NCBI GenBank assembly: GCA_015067435.1
Contig: SVMM01000013.1
Span: forward strand, 43,815 to 107,814
DNA: 64,000 nt
Origin: Oscillospiraceae bacterium
GTDB taxonomy: Bacteria; Bacillota; Clostridia; Oscillospirales; Oscillospiraceae
Direction of reading: 5' to 3'
Shown: positions 26,639 to 34,012 of the stretch, piece after piece
Layout: each line of letters starts with the position of its first letter
Numbering within the stretch: the stretch's first letter is position 1
Translations under genes and position numbers: made by a program
The notes under the pieces: model-generated
The model's database searches: none
Seen by the model: the letters and a program-made list of their open reading frames with translations, nothing else
Told to the model about the DNA's origin: nothing

Positions 26639-27214
26639 ATGGCACTGAACACTCCCAAGAAGAGCAGCGGCATTTTTGCCGGGCTTGAGAACCTGTCCGG
26701 CGAGGAAACAGCCGCGAAATCGGAGAGCAAAACCGCGGGGAAGATTGAGGAGCCGGTCGCACCGGAAAAGCCGGAGCAAACTGAACCCGCAGCACCGCAG
26801 CCGTCTGCTGTCAAGCCGGTCAATCCCACGCCTGACGGTGCGAGGACCATGGCGAGCGAACCCCGGAACACGCCTCCGGCAGTTGCCGCATCCATAATGC
26901 AGTCGGTTGATCCCGCTGCATTCGGCTCCGGCGTCGTTTCCGGCGCACACCCCTCAGAGTACGGACGGGAGGGTGTCGGCTACGCACAGCCGACGTATTA
27001 TCAGCAACCGCCTTATGCACCAATCAACATGGTGCCGCCGATGTATACGATCGACCGGCGCTACAAACGCAAGCCAAAATCCTTTCGCACCTGCATCGCA
27101 CTCACGGAGGAGCTGCACATGGCCATCGAGGCCGCCAAGGACTCCGGGCGGATCGTCAGCCTGAACGACCTGATTAACACACTTTTATGTCAGTATTTCA
27201 ATCTGGAGAAGTGA
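26639..27214 (+). CDS. ribbon-helix-helix partition partner, ParG/ParB-like
   Basis: A 191-residue protein. Residues 1-140 are rich in Pro, Ala, Glu and Gln and look disordered. Residues 145-190 (RTCIALTEELHMAIEAAK then a second helix SLNDLINTLLCQYF) fit a ribbon-helix-helix DNA-binding fold. It begins 3 bp after parA with GGGGGAGGA upstream, so it is the probable centromere-binding partner and repressor of the cassette. The N-terminal extension is longer than in ParG. I see no Spo0J-type HTH. Confidence 0.75.
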   Translation: MALNTPKKSSGIFAGLENLSGEETAAKSESKTAGKIEEPVAPEKPEQTEPAAPQPSAVKPVNPTPDGARTMASEPRNTPPAVAASIMQSVDPAAFGSGVVSGAHPSEYGREGVGYAQPTYYQQPPYAPINMVPPMYTIDRRYKRKPKSFRTCIALTEELHMAIEAAKDSGRIVSLNDLINTLLCQYFNLEK

Positions 27215-27234
27215 TGTCAATTGGAACGCACCTT

Positions 27235-27263
27235 TCTATATATTATATGATATAATATATAGA
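27235..27263. repeat. 29-bp AT palindrome, copy 2 (between par cassette and Sel1 gene)
   Basis: Arms of 14 bp (TCTATATATTATAT and its complement) flank one central G. The inner 19 bp repeat the palindrome at 25739-25757 exactly apart from orientation. It starts 20 bp after the partition gene stop and 50 bp before the next start, so it could be a centromere, an operator or a weak terminator. Confidence 0.65.
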
Positions 27264-27311
27264 GTTTTCCCGTGTAAATACATTATATATATTATAAAGG
27301 GAGGCTGTCCC

Positions 27312-28706
27312 ATGAGGAAGTCATCCATAGCGTTTGTGTCCTCGCTGGCGCTCTGTCTGGCGCTTTCGGTTCCGGCGCAGGCGGCAAACGTCGTCACCTC
27401 GGCGCAGAAGCTGACCGTCGACGGCGTTGAGGTCGCCTGCGAGAAGTACAACATCGATGGCAACAATTACTTTAAGCTCCGTGATCTCGCTTACGTTTTG
27501 AACGGCAGCGGCAGCAGTTTTCAGGTCGGTTGGGACGCGGACAAGCAGCTCGTCTCCATCACGACGGGTCAGACGTACTCGGAGGCGGGCGGCGAGCTGG
27601 GGCTCGGCGCGGACAAGTCCGCCTCGGCGCAGCCCTCCGGTCAGACGGTGGAGGTCAACGGCGCTTCGCGTGCCGACCTCTCCGTGTACAATATCGGCGG
27701 CAACAACTTCTTCAGGCTCCGCGATCTTGGCGAGGCGCTGGGCTTCGAGGTCGGTTACGACGCAGGCACAAACACCGCCGTCATCACAAGCAAGGGCACA
27801 CCGGCGCAACCGGACGCCCAAACGGTGGAGACGTGGTACAAGACCGGCTCAGCAGCCTTTGATGCGGAGAACTACGGCACCGCCGTGTTTTGGCTCGGCA
27901 AGGCCGCCGCGCAGGGTCACGAAGAGGGGCAGCATTATCTTGCCCTGTGTTATGACCGGGGCTGCGGCGTAAAGCAGGACTACGAAAAAGCGTTCTTCTG
28001 GTTCCTGAAGGCAGCGGAGCAGGGCAGCTCTGTCTGTCAGTTTGACGTCGGTCTGTGCTATTCGCTGGGCAACGGTGTCGGGCAGGATGACAGGGAAGCG
28101 ACCCGTTGGTATCAGAAGGCCGCGGAGCAGGGCGAGATCGGTGCGCAGGTCAACCTTGGCTGGAACTACGAGTATGGCCTCGGTGTGGAGCCGGATTATA
28201 AAAAAGCGGCGGAATGGTACAAAAAGGCGGCAGAGCAGGGCAACGCCATTGCGCAGACCAATCTAGGCCATCTGTACTTGAACGGAACCGGCGTACCGCA
28301 GAGCGCAACGACCGCCGTAGATTATTTCAGCAAAGCGGCAGCACAGGGTGAGCCCTATGCATATTATAATCTGGGTTGGTGCAATGAAAACGGCTACGGC
28401 GTAAGTCAGAACTACGCAAAGGCGGCGGAATGGTATCAAAAGGCAGGCGACAACGGGCCTGCCGACAACTGGTATCGTCTGGGCATGCTGTATCTGAGCG
28501 GCAAGGGCGTGACGAAAAATGAGAAAATGGCGACCGAGCTGATCCGCAAGTCTGCGGAGGCAGGTTATGCCGAGGCGCAGTACCAACTGGGTCTGTGCCT
28601 TGAAACCGGGCAGGGTGTGGAGAAGGACAAGGACGAGGCCCTGCGCTGGTATCGGCTCGCCGCAGAGCAGGGGAACGCCGCCGCGCAGGCAAAGCTGAAA
28701 AGCTGA
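27312..28706 (+). CDS. secreted protein with stalk/copper-amine-oxidase N-domains and Sel1 repeats
   Basis: A 464-residue exported protein. A signal peptide ends at AQAA (about residue 24). Two copies of a 'stalk' domain like the N-terminus of copper amine oxidase follow (about 28-80 and 110-155, each with YNI-GNN-F-LRDL). Seven or so Sel1-like repeats of 36 residues (about 170-460) come next, such as AAEQGNA-AQ-NLG--Y-NG-GV. Sel1 solenoids bind proteins. GGGAGG lies eight bases before the ATG. It is embedded between the partition and replication genes and is preceded by the same palindrome as parA, an odd place for a surface protein. Function unknown. Confidence 0.85.
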   Translation: MRKSSIAFVSSLALCLALSVPAQAANVVTSAQKLTVDGVEVACEKYNIDGNNYFKLRDLAYVLNGSGSSFQVGWDADKQLVSITTGQTYSEAGGELGLGADKSASAQPSGQTVEVNGASRADLSVYNIGGNNFFRLRDLGEALGFEVGYDAGTNTAVITSKGTPAQPDAQTVETWYKTGSAAFDAENYGTAVFWLGKAAAQGHEEGQHYLALCYDRGCGVKQDYEKAFFWFLKAAEQGSSVCQFDVGLCYSLGNGVGQDDREATRWYQKAAEQGEIGAQVNLGWNYEYGLGVEPDYKKAAEWYKKAAEQGNAIAQTNLGHLYLNGTGVPQSATTAVDYFSKAAAQGEPYAYYNLGWCNENGYGVSQNYAKAAEWYQKAGDNGPADNWYRLGMLYLSGKGVTKNEKMATELIRKSAEAGYAEAQYQLGLCLETGQGVEKDKDEALRWYRLAAEQGNAAAQAKLKS

Positions 28707-28721
28707 CCGGTACTGCCCATA

Positions 28722-28739
28722 CAGTATATGATATCATAT
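28722..28739. repeat. AT palindrome, variant copy 3
   Basis: CAGT followed by the perfect 14-bp palindrome ATATGATATCATAT (28726-28739), 15 bp after the Sel1 gene. The first eleven bases recur at 31219-31229. Confidence 0.5.
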
Positions 28740-28886
28740 TATGTATATCGTTCGTGCGCGGAATCGACACGTTTCATCCTTACGTGGCAAGATTCTCATA
28801 GTTGTAAAGTAATTCGACTTTCTGGTTTCTTTTCTGTAAGGCTTTTTTACTTTACGAATTTCCCCTCTAATCTTCTGAATTTTTCG

Positions 28887-28949
28887 TAAAAATAGCGGAA
28901 ATTTCTGGAAAGTTTCTATTGACTTTGCCGGATTTTTCCGCTATTTTTA
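28887..28949. promoter_or_regulatory. 15-bp inverted repeat spanning the promoter of the small gene at 28990
   Basis: TAAAAATAGCGGAAA at 28887-28901 and its exact complement at 28935-28949, 33 bp apart. Between and within them lie a TTGACT -35 (28919-28924) and a TATTTT -10 (28943-28948), 18 bp apart. A repressor bridging both arms would close this promoter. The rest of the 28707-28989 gap is AT-rich without a gene. Confidence 0.55.
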
Positions 28950-28989
28950 GTTTGTATTATGTTACCTCAACAGGGAGGAGGATGCCCAT

Positions 28990-29253
28990 ATGGCGCAGAA
29001 TGATCTGAACGATATGCCTGCATTCATCACCACAAAGAGCAAGATGGCGGCAAATTTAAACCGCGTCATTGATCTCTACAACCTCGGGCAGATCAACGAA
29101 TCCCAACTGGTTTCGCAGATCGCGGTCTGGCATAAAAACTCGCGCGAGATGCTCACAAGCGACGGGAAAGTCCCCTCGCCGGGCTTGGTCAAGCTGATCG
29201 GCAAACGCCGCAGCATGGTTCTCGCCGCCGTTTTGGCGCAGATTTCCGAGTAA
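28990..29253 (+). CDS. small conserved-type protein, possibly TIGR04540-like
   Basis: An 87-residue soluble protein with no signal peptide. An N-terminal helix (MAANLNRVIDLYNLGQINESQLVSQI) is followed by a loop and a C-terminal basic helix, LVKLIGKRRSMVLAAVL. The shape recalls the short TIGR04540-type proteins of Clostridia, whose function is unknown; this is from memory and uncertain. GGGAGGAGG precedes the ATG. It is followed 50 bp later by the RepA-like gene and probably shares its transcript, starting at the inverted-repeat promoter. Confidence 0.6.
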   Translation: MAQNDLNDMPAFITTKSKMAANLNRVIDLYNLGQINESQLVSQIAVWHKNSREMLTSDGKVPSPGLVKLIGKRRSMVLAAVLAQISE

Positions 29254-29303
29254 TCCGGCACAGTCCGGATGCAGCTCGGCGGGAAGGGAGGTGATTTCCG
29301 GAT

Positions 29304-30614
29304 ATGTCTGCATCCGACAAGAAAACATGGGTCAATCGGCTGGCGGTCGAAGGCGTCAACTTCAAGGGCTACGGCACCGTTCCCAAATACGCCATGCGCG
29401 ACAGGGAGCTGACGATCACCGCGAAAGGGATCTACGCATACTTCTGCGCCATGAGCGGCAGCGGAAACAGTACGTTTCCGTCCTTGACGACGATCCGGGA
29501 TCACCTCAAGCTGGGCAACAGAGCTTATTACACCCACCGACAGTACCTGATCGATCAGGGTTATCTGTCCATCTCTCCACAGGAAAGACGGGGCGGGGAG
29601 TTCAGCATCAACCTGTATACGATCGTTTCGAATCCGAAAAAGTTTTCCGACTCCGTTCCGCAAAACGAATGGCAAAGCGAGGTTTACGGAACGATCGTGC
29701 AGGATGGCATCAAAAGCGCCGGCTACGGAGACATTCCCAAATCCGTCATGCAGGACGACCGGATGGACATCAAGGCCAAGGCGGTCTATGCCTACTTTGC
29801 CTCTTATGCCGGCAGCGGCAAGACCGCGTTCCCGGGCGTCCCCCAGATCATTGCCGATCTCGGTATCTCGAAGACGACCTATCAAAAAGCGATGCGGACG
29901 CTTCAACAGCTCGGCTACATAGTCGTCACGCAGAAGAACGGCAGCGGAAACGGGAAGGAAAAACGAAACGGGTTCGGCGTCAACAGCTATCATCTTATGA
30001 ATCGGCCGATTCTTGCGCAGCCTAAAAATGCGCAAACGGTGGATGCGCAAGCGAGAAACGCGCAAACGACAGATGCGCAGCCGGTTTTCACGCAAACGGT
30101 CGGCGCGCAACCGAAGAATGCGCAGACAACTAATAACACGTTTTCTTCAAAAAACACAAAATTATCTAAAATACATCCGAAATCTATCACCACAGCGCCC
30201 GATGCGCTCGCCGTCGATGATGGATGGGATGCGGAAGAAAATGAATTTGAGCTTCTCCTGAAAGAGAATCTCGATTACGATCGACAATCTGCGCGATATC
30301 CGGATACGACGCGCGGCAGAATGGAGGAGCTGATACTCCTGATGGTCTCCGCCTGCGAAGGGGAGGGGAAGACAGTCAGGATCGGCGGCGCCTCGCTGAA
30401 CAAAAGAAGGGTACGCGAACGATTCCTCTCGCTGACCGCGGACCATCTGCTCTATGTGATCGAATGTGTGGACCGCAAGCGGGGAGAAATCCGAAACGTC
30501 AGAGCCTATTATCTCGCGGCGCTGTACCACGCGCCGGAAACCATGGAAAGCTATTACGACCGCAGAGTCCGGGAGGATATGGAAGGCCCCGGCGGAGGGG
30601 CCGATTCTTTATAG
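29304..30614 (+). CDS. replication initiator-like protein (tandem winged helix, DUF6017-type C-terminus)
   Basis: A 436-residue DNA-binding protein that resembles clostridial RepA-type initiators. Two homologous winged-helix units, residues 22-93 and 139-212, both start GYG--PK, share K-IYAYF or KAVYAYF and GSG-(S/K)TFP-type turns, and end in a wing (DQGYLSIS, QLGYIVVT). A linker of eight xAQxx pentapeptides follows (237-277). The C-terminus has the HLLYVIECVDRKRGEIRNVRAYYLAALYHAPETM-like region of DUF6017, seen here at about 385-420. GGGAGGTGA precedes the ATG. Iterons follow the gene directly. Role as initiator is inferred from family and context; a transcription factor is the alternative. 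Confidence 0.75.
   Translation: MSASDKKTWVNRLAVEGVNFKGYGTVPKYAMRDRELTITAKGIYAYFCAMSGSGNSTFPSLTTIRDHLKLGNRAYYTHRQYLIDQGYLSISPQERRGGEFSINLYTIVSNPKKFSDSVPQNEWQSEVYGTIVQDGIKSAGYGDIPKSVMQDDRMDIKAKAVYAYFASYAGSGKTAFPGVPQIIADLGISKTTYQKAMRTLQQLGYIVVTQKNGSGNGKEKRNGFGVNSYHLMNRPILAQPKNAQTVDAQARNAQTTDAQPVFTQTVGAQPKNAQTTNNTFSSKNTKLSKIHPKSITTAPDALAVDDGWDAEENEFELLLKENLDYDRQSARYPDTTRGRMEELILLMVSACEGEGKTVRIGGASLNKRRVRERFLSLTADHLLYVIECVDRKRGEIRNVRAYYLAALYHAPETMESYYDRRVREDMEGPGGGADSL
30012..30134 (+). repeat. 15-bp coding tandem repeat (xAQxx pentapeptide linker)
   Basis: Eight degenerate 15-bp units built around GCGCAAAC encode xAQ(T/P)x pentapeptides between the DNA-binding and C-terminal domains of the RepA-like protein. 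They may serve as a flexible linker and vary in copy number; an additional DNA-level role is possible. Confidence 0.7.
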
Positions 30615-30621
30615 CCGGAAT

Positions 30622-30792
30622 TACGAAAGCTCGTAGCGGTACGAAACTCCGTAACGGCAGAAATACGAAACCACGTACCGATACGAAACCCTGTAATCCG
30701 GACAAAAATGTGACCGAATCATCTGCTTTCGGAAACCCAAAAGCGGAGAAAAGCCTGGTACGAAAGTTCATACCGGCAAACGAATGTTCGTA
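30622..30792 (+). repeat. iteron-like array, six 14-bp units
   Basis: Six copies of TACGAAANNNCGTA-like units start at 30622, 30640, 30664, 30682, 30759 and 30779, most followed by (A/C)CGG. Spacings are 18, 24, 18, 77 and 20 bp. Each unit is partly self-complementary (TACGAA with TTCGTA in the last copy). The array fills the gap between the RepA-like and XRE genes, the normal place for origin iterons or for a multi-site operator. Confidence 0.7.
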
Positions 30793-30818
30793 ACGGCGGG
30801 AAGAAAGAGGGGGAAGCA

Positions 30819-31181
30819 ATGGAAAAAAGCACGATTGCTGCTGCATTGCAGCATCTGATGGAGCGGGACAAAGTCAATACGAAGGAGCTGGCCAAGGCGA
30901 CGGGAATACCTCCGACAACTCTTTACTCCATGCTCGGCAAAAAGACGTCACAGGCGGATCTGCTGACGCTGAAGCAGCTTGCGGACTATTTCGGAGAGAA
31001 TGTCAGCATTTTCTGCGGTCTTGCGGCCTATGAGAGGCCGATCCGGCTGAGCGATAAGGAGAGGCTGCTGCTGACGAGCTACCGGGGATTTTCCGAGGAG
31101 GGCAAGAACAGGTTGTTCGAGTACCTGGAGGACATGTCCGTTAATCCGAAATACCTCGCGGGCAAGAAAAAAACCGACTGA
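30819..31181 (+). CDS. XRE-family helix-turn-helix regulator
   Basis: A 120-residue protein. The N-terminal HTH (residues 8-70) reads LMERDKVNTKELAKATGIPPTTLYSML, a Cro/cI-type fold. A short C-terminal part (SDKERLLLTSYRGFSEEGKNRLFEYLEDM) is common in phage- and plasmid-type XRE proteins. AGAGGGGG precedes the ATG. It follows the iteron array by 26 bp and is the last gene of the maintenance module. It may control copy number or the module's promoters. A 7-bp hairpin (31183-31200) follows the stop. Confidence 0.85.
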   Translation: MEKSTIAAALQHLMERDKVNTKELAKATGIPPTTLYSMLGKKTSQADLLTLKQLADYFGENVSIFCGLAAYERPIRLSDKERLLLTSYRGFSEEGKNRLFEYLEDMSVNPKYLAGKKKTD

Positions 31182-31218
31182 GCCCGTGTCAAAACACGGG
31201 GCAGAAGCCGGTGATATG

Positions 31219-31245
31219 CAGTATATGATGTGATGTAATATTGCT
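31219..31245. repeat. AT palindrome-related motif, copy 4
   Basis: Begins with the 11 bases CAGTATATGAT shared with 28722-28732 and continues with a degenerate match. It lies in the gap after the XRE gene, which otherwise holds nothing recognisable, and closes the set of related motifs that bracket the partition-replication module. Confidence 0.45.
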
Positions 31246-31304
31246 TTACAATATGTACTGCAAAAGGAATAGCTTGATATAGCTGCTTGCCGAGGATAAA
31301 AAGG

Positions 31305-32666
31305 TCACGCATCTCGGCGCGCGCGTTCTTTCCATTTACCGGAAAGGAAAAACGCACCGCCGATGAGCAGGGGCATAAACCCCGCGAGCGCGTCGCCCAT
31401 CCAGAAGCCGAAGCAGTCGAGGCGCAGCGCGAAGCCCAAAAGCGCCGCAAGCCCGATGCGGCTGATTACACCGTCGATGATGGCGATGGCGAGATTCAGC
31501 TTTGCGCGGCCGGAGCCGTTGATAAGGGAAAACGCGGCGCTTCGGGTCGCGGCGCCGAAGAAGTTCAGGATCACGGGCAGCGTCAGGACGGCGGCTGCGC
31601 CGAGCACATCCGCGTCGGGTGTGAAGATCTCGTAGACGGCATCCGGAGCCAGCAGCATGAGCAGGGAGGCAAGCGAAGCGAAGCCCAGCCCGATGGCGAG
31701 AATGGTACCGAGGATCGCCTTGACGCGCCGGTGCTCGCCGGCGCTGAGATTTTGACCCGCCATGGTGCTGCCCGCGGCGGTGAACGCCTGAGAGACCACG
31801 CCGCACATGGTGTTGAGCTTGTTGAAGATGCCCGCGAGCGCGGAATAGGTGACGTCGAACAGGTTGATCCATGCCATCAGGACGATCTTTGAAAAGCTGA
31901 TCGCCGCGGATTGGATTGCCATCGGAATACCTAGTGCAAGCAGGCGGCTGAATGCGGCGGCGTCGATCCGGAAGCTGGCGGGCTTGAAATCGAAGCCGAA
32001 GCTCTCGCGGCGGCGATAGAGGTAGACGAGCGCCGTGAGAAAACTGACGCCCTGGCCGATGACGGTGGCAAGCGCCGCGCCGAAGACCGCCAGACCGAGA
32101 TACTTGACAAAGAGGATATCGAGCGCCGTATTCAGAACCGCCGCGATGGCGATGAACAGGAACGGGCGCCGGCTGTCGCCCATGCCGCGCAGAATGGCGC
32201 TGACGATATTGTAGCCGTAGATGAAAAAGAGGCCGATGACGCAGGTGACAAGGTAGTCCATTGCATAGTCCCATGCGGCGGAGGGCGTATTGAGCCAGCG
32301 CAGCACAGAGAAACGCAGCAGATAGCACAAAAGCGAGATGACGAGGGAAGCGCCGAGCAGGAAGCTGAACATCGTGCCGATGGTCTTTTTGATCTCATCA
32401 TAGCGCCCTGTGCCGACGGAGCGGGCGATCAGCACCTGTCCGGCGGAGGAAAAGCCCATGGCAACAAAGGTGAGCAGATGGAGCAGATCGCCGCCGATGG
32501 ATACCGCGGACATACCGGCTTTTCCGATGCAGTTGCCGACGACGATCATGTCCACCAGATTATAGATCGCCTGCAGCGCGTTAGAGACGAACAGCGGCAG
32601 GGCAAAGCGAATCAGTTGGGGAACGACCGGCCCCTTGGTCATATCCCGGATCATTGTGTCTGCCAT
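31305..32666 (-). CDS. MATE-family multidrug/Na+ antiporter
   Basis: A 453-residue efflux protein of the MATE family with 12 predicted membrane helices. The start region MTKGPVVPQLIRFALPLFVSNALQAIYNLVDMIVVG is the usual MATE opening, and the first bundle includes GFSSAGQVLIARSVG. Halves one and two are internally similar. Longer in-frame starts exist, but AAAGGA lies upstream of the ATG at 32666 and the family N-terminus begins there. Single gene, divergent from the lysozyme gene. Substrate unknown. Confidence 0.92.
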   Translation of the reverse strand: MADTMIRDMTKGPVVPQLIRFALPLFVSNALQAIYNLVDMIVVGNCIGKAGMSAVSIGGDLLHLLTFVAMGFSSAGQVLIARSVGTGRYDEIKKTIGTMFSFLLGASLVISLLCYLLRFSVLRWLNTPSAAWDYAMDYLVTCVIGLFFIYGYNIVSAILRGMGDSRRPFLFIAIAAVLNTALDILFVKYLGLAVFGAALATVIGQGVSFLTALVYLYRRRESFGFDFKPASFRIDAAAFSRLLALGIPMAIQSAAISFSKIVLMAWINLFDVTYSALAGIFNKLNTMCGVVSQAFTAAGSTMAGQNLSAGEHRRVKAILGTILAIGLGFASLASLLMLLAPDAVYEIFTPDADVLGAAAVLTLPVILNFFGAATRSAAFSLINGSGRAKLNLAIAIIDGVISRIGLAALLGFALRLDCFGFWMGDALAGFMPLLIGGAFFLSGKWKERARRDA

Positions 32667-32830
32667 TGTGGACAAAATCCTTTCTGATGAGGATACAAGA
32701 GCAATACCGACGTATTTTATCACGGATCGCCCGATCCAACAAGCACGGAAGCGCAAAAAAAGAGATGCTGACCGGCGGGTCATGCCATATCATGTTTGAT
32801 TGGACCGGAACAGAGCAGCTGGGAGGAAAG

Positions 32831-33790
32831 ATGACGGATACAGAGAAAGCCACATATGAAAAGATCCCGCGCGAGACGGAGTATATCCGGCAGTCGGCAA
32901 GACGGCCGCACCGGGTCAGGCGGAGACGATTGCCCGCCGTTGCGGTCATCCTGTCCGCGGCGGTGCTGCTTATTCTGTGCGTCGTGCTGATCCTCCTGCT
33001 GCATGGCAGGATCGGGGAGGGGCGGAACGATCCGGAGGAGAAGCGGGAACCGGAGGTTCCGACGATTCAGTTTCGAAGCCACATTCTCCCAATCCTGGAG
33101 AATGTGCCGATCAACAGATTTGACAAAGACGCGTTTGTCATGGACGAGAACGGCTGTATCCACTATCTTGACGCGCCGCTTGGGATCGATGTATCGTCGC
33201 ATCAGGGTGATATCGACTGGGAGCAGGTCGCGGATGCGGACATCGATTTTGCCATGATCCGCGTGGGGCTGCGCGGCTACACCAAGGGCGGGATCATGGC
33301 GGACGCTCAATTCGAGCAGAACATTGAAGGCGCGCTTGCGGCGGGCCTGGACGTTGGTGTCTATTTCTTCTCGCAGGCAATCAGCGACTCGGAGGCGGAG
33401 GAGGAGGCGTCCTATGTGCTCGACCGGATCGGGGCATATGAGATCAAATATCCGATTGTATTCGATTGGGAGAGCGTCAGCGATTCCTCCGCGCGCACAA
33501 ACGGCGTGAGCGGCGAGGAGATCACACGCTTTGCAGGCGTGTTCTGCGACAAGATTGCAGAGGCGGGCTATGCGCCGATGGTCTACTTCAACGTGGATCA
33601 GGGATATCTGGACTATCGGCTGGGCAGGCTGACGGATTACGCGTTTTGGCTGGCGGAGTATCATGACAGGCCCGTGTTTTTCTACCGGTTCGATCTGTGG
33701 CAGTACACACATCAAGGAAGCGTTGCGGGAATCGAAGGCGCTGTCGATCTGGATCTCGATCTGCGCGCATATGCGCGCATCGGTAAGTGA
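32831..33790 (+). CDS. membrane-anchored GH25 lysozyme
   Basis: A 319-residue muramidase that cleaves the MurNAc-GlcNAc bond of peptidoglycan. A basic cytoplasmic N-terminus is followed by one membrane helix (about 38-60) and a 60-residue linker. The GH25 domain (about 115-315) has GIDVSSHQGDIDW with its catalytic Asp, FAMIRVGLRG, GVYFFSQA and PIVFDWE with the second acidic residues. GGGAGG precedes the ATG at 32831. Anchoring suggests remodelling of the cell's own wall rather than an autolysin released outside. Confidence 0.9.
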   Translation: MTDTEKATYEKIPRETEYIRQSARRPHRVRRRRLPAVAVILSAAVLLILCVVLILLLHGRIGEGRNDPEEKREPEVPTIQFRSHILPILENVPINRFDKDAFVMDENGCIHYLDAPLGIDVSSHQGDIDWEQVADADIDFAMIRVGLRGYTKGGIMADAQFEQNIEGALAAGLDVGVYFFSQAISDSEAEEEASYVLDRIGAYEIKYPIVFDWESVSDSSARTNGVSGEEITRFAGVFCDKIAEAGYAPMVYFNVDQGYLDYRLGRLTDYAFWLAEYHDRPVFFYRFDLWQYTHQGSVAGIEGAVDLDLDLRAYARIGK

Positions 33791-33808
33791 TGACAAATCA
33801 CACGATCA

Positions 33809-33849
33809 AGAACAACGCCCCGTTCTTTTCAAGACCGAGGCGTTGTTCT
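33809..33849 (+). terminator. hairpin after the lysozyme gene
   Basis: An 11-bp stem (33809-33819 with 33839-33849) and 19-nt loop, 18 bp after the stop codon. No U-run follows, so termination strength is uncertain. Confidence 0.45.
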
Positions 33850-33915
33850 GCATACTGTAAAGTATAAATACATTGCATAGAATATGCGAGAAATCAGAGA
33901 TTACCGGAGGATGAC

Positions 33916-33975
33916 AGGGAAAGAGATAGGGTCTTTCCCTATACAATATTGAACAAAAGATAAGCTTTGTTCAAT
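33916..33975 (-). terminator. two consecutive hairpins downstream of the MoxR operon
   Basis: AGGGAAAGA at 33916-33924 pairs with 33932-33940, and ATTGAACAAA at 33948-33957 pairs perfectly with 33966-33975. Both lie between the convergent lysozyme and MoxR transcripts. They may end or protect these mRNAs; the second could instead be a protein site. Confidence 0.4.
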
Positions 33976-34012
33976 TTAGGGCAGGAGAAAGAGCGACCAG
34001 CCGCCCGAAACG

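Noticed and set aside
29304..30614. Phage origin for the RepA/XRE region (prophage remnant)
   Set aside because: No capsid, terminase, lysis or integrase gene is present. The parA-RHH-rep combination fits a plasmid better.
30464..30793. A 109-codon open frame running through the iteron array after the RepA-like gene
   Set aside because: It overlaps the end of the initiator gene out of frame, lacks a ribosome site, and its repetitive Thr/Lys/Arg peptide simply reflects the DNA repeats.
32831..33790. GH25 lysozyme as a phage endolysin
   Set aside because: It has an N-terminal membrane anchor and no neighbouring holin or phage gene, so a host wall enzyme is more likely.
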